50,660 nt of DNA from Pseudonocardia sp. 73-21 (lineage in GTDB: Bacteria > Actinomycetota > Actinomycetes > Mycobacteriales > Pseudonocardiaceae): the NCBI RefSeq assembly GCF_001899645.1, contig NZ_MKVV01000061.1:70835-121494 (forward strand), written 5' to 3'. Of this stretch, positions 1 to 7,995 are shown one piece after another. Made by a program: the position numbers and the translations under genes. Numbering within the stretch: the stretch's first letter is position 1; every line of letters starts with the position of its first letter. The notes under the pieces were generated by a model, which saw only the letters and a list, made by a program, of their open reading frames with translations, made no database searches and was not told the DNA's origin.

Positions 1-1138
1 CGCCCACCGGCCCGATCTCACCCGCCGCGAAGAAGCCGGCGACACCTTCGGCACCCAGGGCGTCGCGGACCGTGCGGACGTCATGGTCGGCGTCGGGGAA
101 CATCGTGGTGCCGCGGCCGTTGCAGGAGAACAGCAGCGCCCCGCGGGCCGGGTCGTCCGTGCCGCCGAGCAGCTCGGTGAGGTCCTCCCCCGCGCCGGCG
201 GCGTCGCGCACCTGGAAGCGCACCGTCTGCCCGACCTCCACGACGTCACCGACGGCCACCGCGCCGGTCTCCTCGTCGGCGCCGACCACGCCGCGGATGA
301 GGAAGTCGCCGCGGACGTGGTCCTCGGCGTACTCGTCCACGGCGATGCCCAGGTGCAGCCCCCGGGCGGCCAGCTCCTGCTCCGCGACGGGCAGTGCGGT
401 GACGATCTCCACCAGCCGCGTGTAGGCGGGTGTGCCGGCCAGCTCCAGGAGGACGTTGCGGTCGGCGCGGGTGACGGTCATCGGTGGGCCGATCGGGCGG
501 CACCCCTGGCTCACGACGACACGCGCCGAGACCTCCCCACCGAGCACGACGCCGACGCCGCCACGCGAGTGCACTTCGCCGTCGACGAACAACCGGTTGG
601 CGCCGGGCCCTCCCGCCGCGCCCGCCAGCCCACCGACCAGCGGGAACCCGGGCATGATCGCGTTGCTGCGGTCGAGGAACCCGGCGACCGGGAACGAGTA
701 GGGGTCGACGAGCATGGCCGCGACCCTGTCGTCGGACAGCAGCTGCGGAAGGCCGGTGACCTGCACGCCGTCGCCACTGCGTTCCGCCTCGAGCCGGTAG
801 GGCCGGATGCGGGTGCCGGGCAGCGTGGCCGCCCACACGGCGACGGCGGGCCCGTTCTCCTCGCCGCGGCCGTCGCCGATCACCCCACCGGCGGTGGCGC
901 CGATGGCGGTGCCCGCACCGGCCAGCTCCATCGCCCGCACTCCCGCGGCTCCGGCCTGGTCGGCCGTGTGGCCGGGACCGGGGGCGACGAAGACGCACAT
1001 CAGGTCGGGCGTGGCCCCGTCCAGAGCGGCGAGCGCCTGCCCGACGGCCACCTCGGCCGCGCCCTCGAGGTCGGGTCCGACGGCGAGGCCGTCACCGAAC
1101 CGGCGCCCGCTGGGCACGTCCTCACGTTCTTCCGCCAT
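1..1138 (-). CDS. FIST domain sensory protein (C-terminus beyond window)
   Basis: The reading frame begins at ATG 1138 (MAEEREDVPSG) and runs off the left edge, so at least 379 residues are present and the stop is not seen. It has the FIST layout: an N-terminal part with a Gly/Ala-rich core (TAIGATAGGVIGDG) and a C-terminal FIST_C part with GIAVDEY, GDFLIRGVVG, FSCNGRG and a final GFFAAGEIGP. FIST proteins are predicted cytoplasmic small-ligand sensors that often work beside signalling proteins; no output domain is visible here. A 17-bp inverted repeat lies about 50 bp upstream (1186-1202). The start is supported by codon use and the end of similarity; no strong ribosome site is visible. The family call is by recognition of motifs, not a search. 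Confidence 0.75.
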   Translation of the reverse strand, partial: MAEEREDVPSGRRFGDGLAVGPDLEGAAEVAVGQALAALDGATPDLMCVFVAPGPGHTADQAGAAGVRAMELAGAGTAIGATAGGVIGDGRGEENGPAVAVWAATLPGTRIRPYRLEAERSGDGVQVTGLPQLLSDDRVAAMLVDPYSFPVAGFLDRSNAIMPGFPLVGGLAGAAGGPGANRLFVDGEVHSRGGVGVVLGGEVSARVVVSQGCRPIGPPMTVTRADRNVLLELAGTPAYTRLVEIVTALPVAEQELAARGLHLGIAVDEYAEDHVRGDFLIRGVVGADEETGAVAVGDVVEVGQTVRFQVRDAAGAGEDLTELLGGTDDPARGALLFSCNGRGTTMFPDADHDVRTVRDALGAEGVAGFFAAGEIGPVG

Positions 1139-1185
1139 CGCTCCATCGTGACAGGAGCGGGGGTCGGCCGCCGTTCCCGAGCTTG

Positions 1186-1202
1186 CTGCACTTTACGTGC
1201 AG
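1186..1202. promoter_or_regulatory. Small inverted repeat upstream of the FIST gene
   Basis: CTGCAC (1186-1191) and GTGCAG (1197-1202) form perfect 6-bp arms around TTTAC. It lies between the cinA terminator hairpin and the FIST start, so it may be an operator, but nothing identifies the regulator. Confidence 0.3.
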
Positions 1203-1245
1203 GACGCTCGGGCATGCGACACACCGCCGCCGTCTGAACGACCTC

Positions 1246-1285
1246 GTGCGCGGAAATCAGTGCCCTGGCACTGATTTCCGCGCAC
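1246..1285 (-). terminator. Perfect 19-bp inverted repeat, likely cinA terminator
   Basis: GTGCGCGGAAATCAGTGCC (1246-1264) is repeated in perfect inversion at 1267-1285, with only CT between the arms. The hairpin includes the last cinA codons and its stop codon (1257-1259). There is no U-run after it, as is usual for high-GC actinobacterial terminators. Because the next gene (FIST) is also on the minus strand, the hairpin would separate the two transcripts. Confidence 0.7.
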
Positions 1286-2564
1286 GGGCGCCGGAGGCGC
1301 GCAGCAGCAGGTGCATGGCCATGTCCGTCGAGCGCTCGCGGATGTCGGCCCGGGACCCGGGCATGACGGGGTCGCGGGAGAGAACCTCCCCGGACGACGT
1401 CGTCACGCAGAAGCACACGTAGCCGACCGGCTTCGCCTCCGTGCCCCCACCCGGCCCGGCCACCCCGGTGATGCCCACGCCGACGTCGGCGCCGAACCGT
1501 GCCCGGGCGCCGTCGGCCAGCGCCCGGGCCACCTCCGGTGACACGGCACCGTGCTCGGCGATCATCTCGGCCGGCACGCCGAGCAGCGCGGTCTTGGCCT
1601 CGTTGGAGTACGCCACCACCCCGCCCGCCACGTACGCGCTGGACCCGGCCCGGTCCACCAGCCGCGACGCCAGCATCCCGCCGGTGCAGGACTCCCCCGT
1701 GGCCACCGTCCAGCCCTGCTCCAGCAGCGCCGTGGCCAGCAGCTCGTCGGTGGTGGCGCCATCGGCGCTGACGAGGTGCTTCGCGTGCCGGGCAGCGAGC
1801 TCCGCGTGCAGCTCGGCGGCGACGTCCTCCGAGCCGGGCAGCGGGCGGATGTCCACCTCCAGCTCGGAGCGGCGCAGGCACGTGGTGACCTCGACGCCGG
1901 ACAGGTCGCGGGACGCGCCGATCTCGCGGAGCGTGGCCGCGATCTCCGACTCGGGGAACCCGAAGAACCGCAGCTCCCTCGACGCCGCCGCCGGCACGCC
2001 CGCGAGCAGCTCCGCCACCGGCGCGGACGCGAGCGCCGAGGGCCACATCCCCTGCAGCTCGCGCGGCGGTCCGGGCAGCACGACGACGAGCGGCCCGTCC
2101 GGCCGACGCACGACCAGCCCCGGCGCGGTGCCCACCGGCATCAGCACGACGGCGCCGCGGGGCACCATCGCCTGCTTGCGGTTGGCCTCGTCCAGCGCCG
2201 GCCCGGAGAAGCCCGTGCGTGCGGCCCAGCCCGCGAGGATCCCGGCGATGTGGTCGCGCATCTCCTCGTCGAGCACCATGTCGGCGCCCGCGAACGACGC
2301 CACGACCTCGGCGGTGAGGTCGTCGGCGGTGGGTCCGAGCCCGCCGCTGGTGACGACGAGCGCCACCCCGGCGTCGGCGACGAAGGTCAGGGCGGCGACG
2401 AGGTCGTCGGGCCGGTCGCCCACCACCAGCAGGTGCGCCACCTCGAAGCCCAGCTCGCCGAGGGCCGCGGCCAGGAACGGCCCGTTGCGGTCGGAGATGA
2501 CGCCGGTCAGCAGCTCGCTCCCGGTGACGACGACGGCGGCGCGGGGGCGCGAGTGGGTGTCCAT
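1257..2564 (-). CDS. cinA: CinA family protein (MoCF domain plus nicotinamide-nucleotide amidase domain)
   Basis: A 435-residue two-domain protein of normal CinA length. Residues about 8-180 are the molybdopterin-binding-like (MoCF/COG1058) domain, with TGSELLTG near the start and TSGGLGPTADDLT. Residues about 270-425 are the CinA C-terminal amidase domain, with ATGESCTGG, VVAYSNEAK and GITGVAGPGGG. In bacteria the C-terminal domain deamidates nicotinamide mononucleotide for pyridine nucleotide recycling, and the N-terminal domain has ADP-ribose pyrophosphatase activity in studied members. The start ATG 2564 has a leaderless TAGGGT box 7 nt upstream, which overlaps the TAG stop of the patatin-like gene. 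The 3' end is inside a perfect hairpin. Confidence 0.92.
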   Translation of the reverse strand: MDTHSRPRAAVVVTGSELLTGVISDRNGPFLAAALGELGFEVAHLLVVGDRPDDLVAALTFVADAGVALVVTSGGLGPTADDLTAEVVASFAGADMVLDEEMRDHIAGILAGWAARTGFSGPALDEANRKQAMVPRGAVVLMPVGTAPGLVVRRPDGPLVVVLPGPPRELQGMWPSALASAPVAELLAGVPAAASRELRFFGFPESEIAATLREIGASRDLSGVEVTTCLRRSELEVDIRPLPGSEDVAAELHAELAARHAKHLVSADGATTDELLATALLEQGWTVATGESCTGGMLASRLVDRAGSSAYVAGGVVAYSNEAKTALLGVPAEMIAEHGAVSPEVARALADGARARFGADVGVGITGVAGPGGGTEAKPVGYVCFCVTTSSGEVLSRDPVMPGSRADIRERSTDMAMHLLLRASGARARKSVPGH

Positions 2565-2571
2565 GGTCCCG

Positions 2572-2577
2572 ACCCTA
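2572..2577 (-). promoter_or_regulatory. Leaderless -10 box of cinA
   Basis: TAGGGT on the minus strand, 7 nt before ATG 2564. Its TAG is also the stop codon of the upstream patatin-like gene, so the promoter element is built into the end of that gene. Confidence 0.55.
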
Positions 2578-3552
2578 TGCCGGATCGAGGTCCCGCTCCG
2601 CCGCCGTGATCGCGGCCGTGACCGACTCGTCGCCGATCGTCACGGCGGCCTCGACGGGACCCGCGTCGACGCACAGCGCCCCGACGTCCGCCGACCGTGC
2701 GGGCCCGATCGCCATCAGGTGCCCGGGGCCGCGGTCGGGGTGGGCCGCGTCGGTGACGATGCGCAGGTCGGCGCCGTAGCGCCGCGAGCCCTGGGCGACC
2801 GTGCCGAGGCCGGGCACGAGCCGGTCGAGCCCGCGGGCCCACAGCGACAGTCCCGCGTCGGCGTCGGGATGGATGGCCTCGGTGCCGCGCGGCATCATCA
2901 CGAGCACGTGGGTGGCGCCCCCGCGCAGCGCCCGGGCCATGGCCAGCGGCTCCCCCACCGAGCCGTCCACCCAGCGGCGCCCGCCGTAGGACACGGGCGG
3001 CCCGGCCAGCAGCGGGATCGACGCGCTGGCCTGCAGCGCCTGCCGCCACTCGGCGACCGTGCTCATCCCGAGGAGCTCGTCCGCCCGCAGGTCGGCGGTG
3101 TCGGTGGCCACCACGCGCAGCGGGGCGGGCGTGCGGCCGAGCGAGGCCCAGTCCAGCGGTTTGCGCACCCGCAAGACCTCGTCGAGGAGGTGGTCGAGCC
3201 GCACCACGGGACGACGCCCGCCGAGCCGGCGCATGCTGATGAACTCGGGCGTGCTGAGGTCCTCGTGGAAGCACGCGGCGCACTCGGCGGCGCTGCCGGT
3301 GAGGAACGCGGCCGCGCTGATCGCCCCGGACGACGAGCCGTAGACCTCGTCGAAGCCGGGTCGCAGGCCGGCCCGGTCGAGCGCGCGCAGCATGCCGGCC
3401 ACGTACGAGCCGCGCATGCCGCCACCGCCGATCACGAGCGCCACCCGGTGCTCGTCGGTGCGCGTGCCGGGCGTGGTGCCCGCGTCGCGGCGGTCGAGCA
3501 GCACACGCAGGACGTCACGGTCGCCGTGCACGAACGGGAGGCGCTCTTCCAC
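2575..3552 (-). CDS. Patatin-like phospholipase family protein
   Basis: A 325-residue protein with the full patatin signature: oxyanion-hole glycine loop GGGGMRGSY (about residues 42-50), nucleophile elbow GSSSG (about 72-76), and the DGS motif (about 196-198) that supplies the catalytic Asp of the Ser-Asp dyad. It is expected to be a lipid acyl hydrolase. No signal peptide or membrane segment is seen, so it is probably cytoplasmic or peripheral. The GTG start at 3552 has TACCCT 6 nt upstream (3559-3564), indicating a leaderless transcript. It ends 10 bp before cinA. Substrate cannot be told from sequence. Confidence 0.88.
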   Translation of the reverse strand: MEERLPFVHGDRDVLRVLLDRRDAGTTPGTRTDEHRVALVIGGGGMRGSYVAGMLRALDRAGLRPGFDEVYGSSSGAISAAAFLTGSAAECAACFHEDLSTPEFISMRRLGGRRPVVRLDHLLDEVLRVRKPLDWASLGRTPAPLRVVATDTADLRADELLGMSTVAEWRQALQASASIPLLAGPPVSYGGRRWVDGSVGEPLAMARALRGGATHVLVMMPRGTEAIHPDADAGLSLWARGLDRLVPGLGTVAQGSRRYGADLRIVTDAAHPDRGPGHLMAIGPARSADVGALCVDAGPVEAAVTIGDESVTAAITAAERDLDPA

Positions 3553-3592
3553 GGCGCCAGGGTACGGGCGCCCCGGGGCCGGGGCCAGACAA

Positions 3593-3626
3593 GGAGGGCG
3601 GGCCGGATCTCCCCGGTCCGCCCTCC
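3593..3626 (-). terminator. 14-bp stem hairpin after the 3643-4359 gene
   Basis: Arms 3593-3606 and 3613-3626 pair over 14 positions with one G-T, around a 6-nt loop (ATCTCC). It sits 17 bp past the stop of the membrane-protein gene on the minus strand and upstream of the patatin-like gene, so it likely ends the first transcript. Confidence 0.65.
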
Positions 3627-3642
3627 CGTCCCCCGCCGCGGG

Positions 3643-4359
3643 TCAGCGGCCGGCTCCCCTCGTGCCGCTCACCCACTCCTGGTCGGTCATCCGCAGCCCG
3701 GCAACGCCCACGAGCACCATGAACAGGCCCAGGCAGGCACCCATCGCGATGTTCGGCAGGGCGCCGACCGGCGCCGCCATCGGCAGGACGTTCGCGACGA
3801 CGACGAGCAGCGCGGCCGTCCAGTGGAAGAACCCGGCCCGCCAGGCGGCCACGCTCAGCAGGATCATCCCGACGAACGTCAGCATGATCATCGGTCCGGA
3901 GATGAGCACCCCGAGCGGCAGGGCCTGGGCGGCGTCGGAGACCGCGACGGCCTGGTCGGCCGGGAGGTTCTGGCGGATCGCCATGTCGTAGAAGTCGGTG
4001 ACGAGCAGGCCGGGCAGCGACAGCGCGCCGAGCATGCTCAGCGCCAGCCCGACGTTGCCCGCCACGCGCCACGTCCGCCGGGTCATGATCGCGAGGACCA
4101 GCAGCATCGGCACCAGCGCGCAGTAGCCGAAGTGCAGGAGCACCGCGGCGACCTGGCTGCGCAGGGGGTCCACCACCAACGAGTCGAGGTAGCTGAGCTT
4201 GTCGGTGCCGCTCTCCCACTCCGTGGCGGCGAAGCCCGCGGCGGTGAGCAGGCCGCCGACCACCGTGCTGACGGCGAGCGCGCGGCGGCGGAACGGGGTG
4301 GCGGGTGCGACCGGGACGTCGGCGGCGGGGGCGGTGGGGGCGAGGGCGGTGGCGGTCAC
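3643..4359 (-). CDS. Polytopic membrane protein of unrecognised family
   Basis: A 238-residue protein read from GTG 4359, chosen because AGGAG lies 7 nt upstream; longer in-frame extensions run into the neighbouring gene. Hydrophobic segments are visible at about residues 27-45, 72-92, 100-122, 148-172, 178-196 and 200-222, so five or six membrane helices are likely. The N-terminal 20 residues are Ala/Pro-rich. I do not recognise the family. The shared GGTGTGGCCAGCACCCC motif is about 100 bp upstream, linking it to the two-component block. It is followed by a clear hairpin terminator. Confidence 0.75.
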   Translation of the reverse strand: MTATALAPTAPAADVPVAPATPFRRRALAVSTVVGGLLTAAGFAATEWESGTDKLSYLDSLVVDPLRSQVAAVLLHFGYCALVPMLLVLAIMTRRTWRVAGNVGLALSMLGALSLPGLLVTDFYDMAIRQNLPADQAVAVSDAAQALPLGVLISGPMIMLTFVGMILLSVAAWRAGFFHWTAALLVVVANVLPMAAPVGALPNIAMGACLGLFMVLVGVAGLRMTDQEWVSGTRGAGR

Positions 4360-4438
4360 GGCGGGCTCCTGGGTGTGGGGTGGGCGGATCTGACGGGAAT
4401 GACTCTGCTGGGGACGGGCGTCCGGCTCGACCCTGCTT

Positions 4439-4469
4439 CCTGGCCGGTCGGCGGTGTGGCCAGCACCCC
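4439..4469. promoter_or_regulatory. Shared motif site A (candidate operator)
   Basis: CCTGGCCGGTC followed by GGTGTGGCCAGCACCCC. Nearly the same sequence is at 5141-5170 and a relative at 7905-7934; the core alone recurs at 13872-13888. This copy is about 80-110 bp upstream of the 4359 start and just before the stop of the 4490-5068 gene. The core is an imperfect palindrome (GGTG, 7 nt, CACC). Confidence 0.55.
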
Positions 4470-4489
4470 CCTCGGGGTGCGGGTGGCGT

Positions 4490-5068
4490 TCAGTAGCCGG
4501 GTGCGCGGTGCCCGTCGGTCTTCTGCTCGTCGCCGACGCGGACGTGCACGACGGGCACACCGGGGGTGAGCACCGTGACGACGAGCGCGTGGGGGCCGGG
4601 AGTGGTGGGGGTGAACTCCGCGGACCACGCGTCCCAGTCGCACCGGTCGGTCTCGCCGTCGCAGCGGGGTTCGAGCGTCTCCGTCCGGTCGAGCAGCACG
4701 TGGCCCGCCGGGTCGCTGAGCTGCACCCGGATCTCGGCCGGCGCGTCGACGTCGACGTCGCTGGTGGGGGCGACGAGCAGGTCGTGCACGGCGCCGGGAT
4801 GCTCCACGGGGACGTCGAACTCGATCCCGGCCGGCACGGCCGCACCGGGCCCCTCGGCGTCGATCTCGTAGAGGGTCTTCTCCGCCAGTCCCGAGTCGAG
4901 CAGGTAGGCGAGCCCGCCGAACGCGGTGGCGCCGAGCAGCAGCGCGACCGGCGCGGTCCAGCGCACCCGCTTGAACCCCGCATCGCGCGTCTGGGCGTAC
5001 ACGGCGAGCGCCGAGAACAGCAGGCCGCACCCCGTGGCGGTGAGGAACAGGATCGTGCTGGTGGTCAT
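4490..5068 (-). CDS. Membrane-anchored protein with a C-terminal extracytoplasmic domain, family unknown
   Basis: A 192-residue protein from ATG 5068, with GGAGG 8 nt upstream. Two hydrophobic stretches (about residues 5-23 and 40-57) are followed by a mostly polar, beta-rich region (about 65-192) containing one cysteine pair (RCDGETDRC), which would suit a disulfide outside the cell. The tail repeats short Val-rich strands such as VPVVHVRVGD. I do not recognise the family and suggest no function. It is divergent from the NarL-type regulator gene at 5201, and the two share an intergenic region that contains motif site B. Confidence 0.7.
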   Translation of the reverse strand: MTTSTILFLTATGCGLLFSALAVYAQTRDAGFKRVRWTAPVALLLGATAFGGLAYLLDSGLAEKTLYEIDAEGPGAAVPAGIEFDVPVEHPGAVHDLLVAPTSDVDVDAPAEIRVQLSDPAGHVLLDRTETLEPRCDGETDRCDWDAWSAEFTPTTPGPHALVVTVLTPGVPVVHVRVGDEQKTDGHRAPGY

Positions 5069-5140
5069 CGTGGGGCCTCCGGTGGGTGTGTCCGACCCCC
5101 TCGACACTTCCCGGTCGGCCCCGACCGGACGACCGTGTCT

Positions 5141-5170
5141 CCTGGCCGGTCCCGGTGTGGCCAGTACCCC
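5141..5170. promoter_or_regulatory. Shared motif site B (candidate operator)
   Basis: CCTGGCCGGTC then CGGTGTGGCCAGTACCCC, between the divergent genes at 5068 (minus) and 5201 (plus). It matches site A over its whole length with one base less between the halves. It ends 18 bp before the TAGGCT -10 box of the regulator gene, so a bound protein could touch the -35 region. Confidence 0.6.
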
Positions 5171-5188
5171 TGCCGGGCCCCGCCGTCC

Positions 5189-5194
5189 TAGGCT
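5189..5194 (+). promoter_or_regulatory. Leaderless -10 box of the response regulator gene
   Basis: TAGGCT, 6 nt before GTG 5201, with no Shine-Dalgarno sequence. The same hexamer at the same distance is found before the phosphatase (23839), murI, pncB and the SEC-C gene. Confidence 0.55.
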
Positions 5195-5200
5195 CGCGGC

Positions 5201-5860
5201 GTGACGATCGGAGTGGTCCTCGCCGAGGACAACGCCCTGCTGCGCCACGGGTTGGCACGGCTCATCGAGGCCTCTGAGGGCATCGGGCTCCTCGGCGCGG
5301 CGGCCGACCTGCCCGGGCTGAACGCGCTCATCGAGCAGCACCGGCCGGACGTGGTGGTCACCGACATCCGGATGCCCCCGACCCACACCGACGAGGGCAT
5401 CTCGGTGGCCGCGGACCTGCGCACGCGCCGCCCGGAGACGGGTGTCGTGCTGCTGAGCCAGTTCGCGGAGGCGACCTACGCGCTCGCCTTGCTGGCCGAG
5501 GGCACCGCACGGCGCGGGTACCTGCTCAAGGAACGGGTGGCCGACGGCGACGAGCTCGCCGACGCGATCCGGCGGGTGGCCGAGGGCGGGTCGGTGATCG
5601 ACCCGACCGTCATCGAGGGCCTGGTGGCCGCCAACCGCGCGAAGCCGTCCGAGCTCGACGCCCTGACGCCCCGCGAGCTGGAGGTGCTGGGCGAGATGGC
5701 CCAGGGCAAGTCCAACGCCTCGGTGGCCGCCACGCTGGTGCTTTCCGAGCGCGCGATCGAGAAGCACACCAACTCGATCTTCTCGAAGCTCGGGCTCTCG
5801 GAGGAGCGTGACCTCAACCGGCGCGTCAGCGCCGTGCTGGTCTACCTGCAGAACCGCTGA
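5201..5860 (+). CDS. NarL/LuxR-family response regulator
   Basis: A 219-residue two-domain regulator. The receiver domain covers residues 1-120, with acidic pocket E9/D10, phosphoacceptor D55 in VVTDIRMPP, and the Lys of LLKERV. The LuxR-type helix-turn-helix is at about 150-215 (LTPRELEVLGEMAQGKSN, then SERAIEKHTNSIFSKLGL). It should be phosphorylated by a NarL-type histidine kinase and bind short inverted repeats; the kinase at 10712-12343 is the only one in the window and is the likely partner, by inference. The GTG start has a leaderless -10 box. Motif site B lies directly upstream, so autoregulation is plausible. Confidence 0.92.
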   Translation: MTIGVVLAEDNALLRHGLARLIEASEGIGLLGAAADLPGLNALIEQHRPDVVVTDIRMPPTHTDEGISVAADLRTRRPETGVVLLSQFAEATYALALLAEGTARRGYLLKERVADGDELADAIRRVAEGGSVIDPTVIEGLVAANRAKPSELDALTPRELEVLGEMAQGKSNASVAATLVLSERAIEKHTNSIFSKLGLSEERDLNRRVSAVLVYLQNR

Positions 5861-5864
5861 GGGG

Positions 5865-6077
5865 TCAGGTGCCGGCCATCGCCTGACGGCGCCAGCGGAC
5901 GAGCATCTGCACGAGCGGCGGCGCGGCGCCGTCGTCAATGATGCGGTCGCACCGGATGTCCTCGATCAGCTGGTCGTCGGCCAGTATCGACCGGCGGTCC
6001 GCCGGGCGACGCTGCTGGGGGATGGCATCGAACAGCTCGAAGGGGCGTGTGTCCCGGCCCTTTCGGTAGGAGTCCAT
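5865..6077 (-). CDS. Small protein with an RsdA-like (anti-sigma-D) motif
   Basis: A 70-residue protein from ATG 6077; in-frame codons continue upstream to 6170, so the start is uncertain. The central part (ADDQLIEDIRCDRIIDD then PPLVQMLVRWRRQA) resembles the short segment by which actinobacterial RsdA-type anti-sigma factors bind their sigma factor: an acidic start, a helix, then LxxLLxxWR. There is no membrane helix and no further domain, unlike full-length RsdA. It faces the response regulator gene tail to tail, with 4 bp between stops. The assignment is a motif resemblance only. Confidence 0.45.
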   Translation of the reverse strand: MDSYRKGRDTRPFELFDAIPQQRRPADRRSILADDQLIEDIRCDRIIDDGAAPPLVQMLVRWRRQAMAGT

Positions 6078-6204
6078 CACGTTGGTTTGCCGTTCCGGTC
6101 CTCGATCATGTACGGGTGCGGAGTGACCTCTGTCACAGACGCTGGGAGCCCGGAACCGCTCGGCGGTCACCGAGGGGTTCCGGGCCCGGGGTCGTTCGCC
6201 GGCG

Positions 6205-7821
6205 TCACCAGCGGCCGGTGCCGCAGGCGCCGCAGAACCGGATGCGCGGGTCGCTCTCGGTTCCGCAGCCGCTGCAGGCCTGCGCGGGCGCGCGATCCGT
6301 CACGAGGGTCGCCCCGGCTGCGGGTGCCGCGGCCGCTCCGTCCGCCGGGGTGCCGACGGACCGGCCGTTCAGCGACGGGCCGCCCGCCGGGCCGCTCGAC
6401 GGGCCGTAGGACGGACCGTAGGACGGGCCGTAGGACGGACCACTGAACGCCGGGACCGGGGGCACCGCGCCGACCGCAACGCCCGAGGCCTCCGCGGGCA
6501 GCGCCGGGGCCTGCCGGCGACGGCGGCCCAGCACGATCAGCAGCAGCGCCAGCCCGCTGAGCAGGACGGTCGCGCCGCCCACGATCGACCAGAACAGCAC
6601 CGCTCCCAGCCCGAACGGCAGCCCCGACGAGGAGTCGGCGGGAGCCGGGGCCACGGGGACGTCACCGAACTTGTCCCGGGCCTTGGCCGCGGCGGTGCGG
6701 AACTGCATCGCCTGGGCGTGCTGCGGCGCCACCTGCAGCAGCTTGTCGAAGCCGGCGAGCGCGTCGGTGTAGTGGCCGGCGTAGTAGGCGCCGAGCGCAT
6801 CCCGGAAGGCGTGGTCGTCGGGACCGAGCTCGTTGCGCACGCCGTTGCGGGTCATCAGCTCCGTGAGCCCGGACGAGGGCGCGATGAAGTTGAACGCCTG
6901 CGACTCCCCCGCCGGCATGAAGCTGTTGACACCCAGCACCCGACCCCCGAGGTCGACGGTGGGTCCGCCGCTCATGCCGGGGGTGAGGGCCGCGCTGGTC
7001 TCGTAGACCGGCGCCGAGCCGACGGTCTTGCGCGAGCTGACCTGCCCGTCCTTGTTCGACGGCTCCAGGCTCGGGTCGGTGACGGCGTCGGCGCTGGCCG
7101 GGTAGCCGACCGAAAGCAGCGGCGTGCCGATCTGCACGTCGGCGTCGGTCGCGAGCTCGATCGAGGGCAGGTCGGTGGTCGCCACCTTGAGCAGCGCGAC
7201 GTCGCCCTGCTCGAAGGACCGCGCGTCGACGACGCGGGCGGGGAGGCTGCGGCCGCTGGCGCCGCCGTCGGTGGAGCCCGTGACGACGGTGATCGTGCTG
7301 TCGAGGGGTGATCCCTTGGCGAGACCCTCCACCGACCAGTTCGCGCTGCCGAACTCCACCAGCTGCCCGACCGTCACGCCCGGGACCACGGCAGCGGCGC
7401 CCCTGGCGGCGGCCGCGATGAACTCGGCCTTGATGCCGTTGGCGCTGGTGGTGTCGACGCAGTGCCCGGCGGTGGCGACGTAGCCGTCGGGGTTCACCCC
7501 GAAGCCGGTACAGGTGACGGTCAGCGTGTACGGGTTGCCGTCGTTGAAGAAGGTGCCGGTCTCGTCGGCCACGTAGCCGGAGAAGGTCTCCTTCAGGTAG
7601 ACGACGGCGGGCCGGACCTCCGCCGCCGCGCGTTCGGCGGGCGTCGCCGCGGTGGGCGCATGGGCCTGGGCCGACGGCGTCGGCGGGGGTGGGGCCGGGG
7701 TCTGGGCGAGCGCCGGCCCGGCGGCGGCGAACGTGATCGCCAGCGCACTGGCGCCGACGGCGGCACCGTTCGCGACCCGGCGGGTGAGGGTGCGGTGGGT
7801 GGGGGTGTGACGTGCGGGCAT
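6205..7821 (-). CDS. Secreted, membrane-anchored trypsin-like serine protease with C-terminal zinc ribbon
   Basis: A 538-residue protein from ATG 7821 with GGAGG 8 nt upstream. Order: signal peptide (about 1-40, ending ALAQ); trypsin-like protease domain (about 68-330) with H120 in TAGHC, D207 in QGDVALL and S284 in GMSGGP; a linker that may hold a tetratricopeptide-like helix pair (335-385); a transmembrane helix (about 408-432) followed by GRRRR; a Pro/Gly/Ser linker with the repeat GPSY; and a four-cysteine zinc ribbon at the end (C516, C519, C530, C533). The arrangement puts the protease outside and the ribbon inside the cell. It is divergent from a receiver-only regulator, with motif site C between them. 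The substrate is unknown. Confidence 0.88.
   Translation of the reverse strand: MPARHTPTHRTLTRRVANGAAVGASALAITFAAAGPALAQTPAPPPPTPSAQAHAPTAATPAERAAAEVRPAVVYLKETFSGYVADETGTFFNDGNPYTLTVTCTGFGVNPDGYVATAGHCVDTTSANGIKAEFIAAAARGAAAVVPGVTVGQLVEFGSANWSVEGLAKGSPLDSTITVVTGSTDGGASGRSLPARVVDARSFEQGDVALLKVATTDLPSIELATDADVQIGTPLLSVGYPASADAVTDPSLEPSNKDGQVSSRKTVGSAPVYETSAALTPGMSGGPTVDLGGRVLGVNSFMPAGESQAFNFIAPSSGLTELMTRNGVRNELGPDDHAFRDALGAYYAGHYTDALAGFDKLLQVAPQHAQAMQFRTAAAKARDKFGDVPVAPAPADSSSGLPFGLGAVLFWSIVGGATVLLSGLALLLIVLGRRRRQAPALPAEASGVAVGAVPPVPAFSGPSYGPSYGPSYGPSSGPAGGPSLNGRSVGTPADGAAAAPAAGATLVTDRAPAQACSGCGTESDPRIRFCGACGTGRW
6397..6444 (-). repeat. 12-bp tandem repeat encoding GPSY units
   Basis: About four copies of a 12-bp unit (minus strand GGTCCGTCCTAC with single-base changes) code for GPSY GPSY GPSY GPSS in the cytoplasmic linker of the protease. 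Such short in-frame repeats can change length by slippage without breaking the frame. Confidence 0.75.
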
Positions 7822-7904
7822 CTTCGGTCCTCCGGGAGCCTGCGCCGGTCGATCCGGCGTCGGGGCAACGATGCGCCGGTCCGGGGCGGGTTCCGAGGTC
7901 ACCA

Positions 7905-7945
7905 CCTTGCCGGTCGGGGGTGCGGCCAGCCACACCCCCGACCGG
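7905..7945. promoter_or_regulatory. Shared motif site C with a perfect 13-bp inverted repeat
   Basis: CCTTGCCGGTC then GGGGGTGCGGCCAGCCAC aligns with sites A and B. Here the flanks also form a perfect inverted repeat: CCGGTCGGGGGTG at 7910-7922 and its complement at 7933-7945, 10 bp apart. It is in the 174-bp region between the divergent protease (7821) and receiver (7996) genes. Confidence 0.6.
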
Positions 7946-7995
7946 TGCGGTTGCCTCCTGGGCACACCCGCCGTCGGGGGTCCACACTGGCGCGC

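Noticed and set aside
83..1237. Long open frame on the plus strand opposite the FIST gene.
   Set aside because: Its protein is Arg/Gly/Ala-rich without domains, a typical antisense product of high-GC DNA, while the minus strand encodes a recognisable FIST protein.
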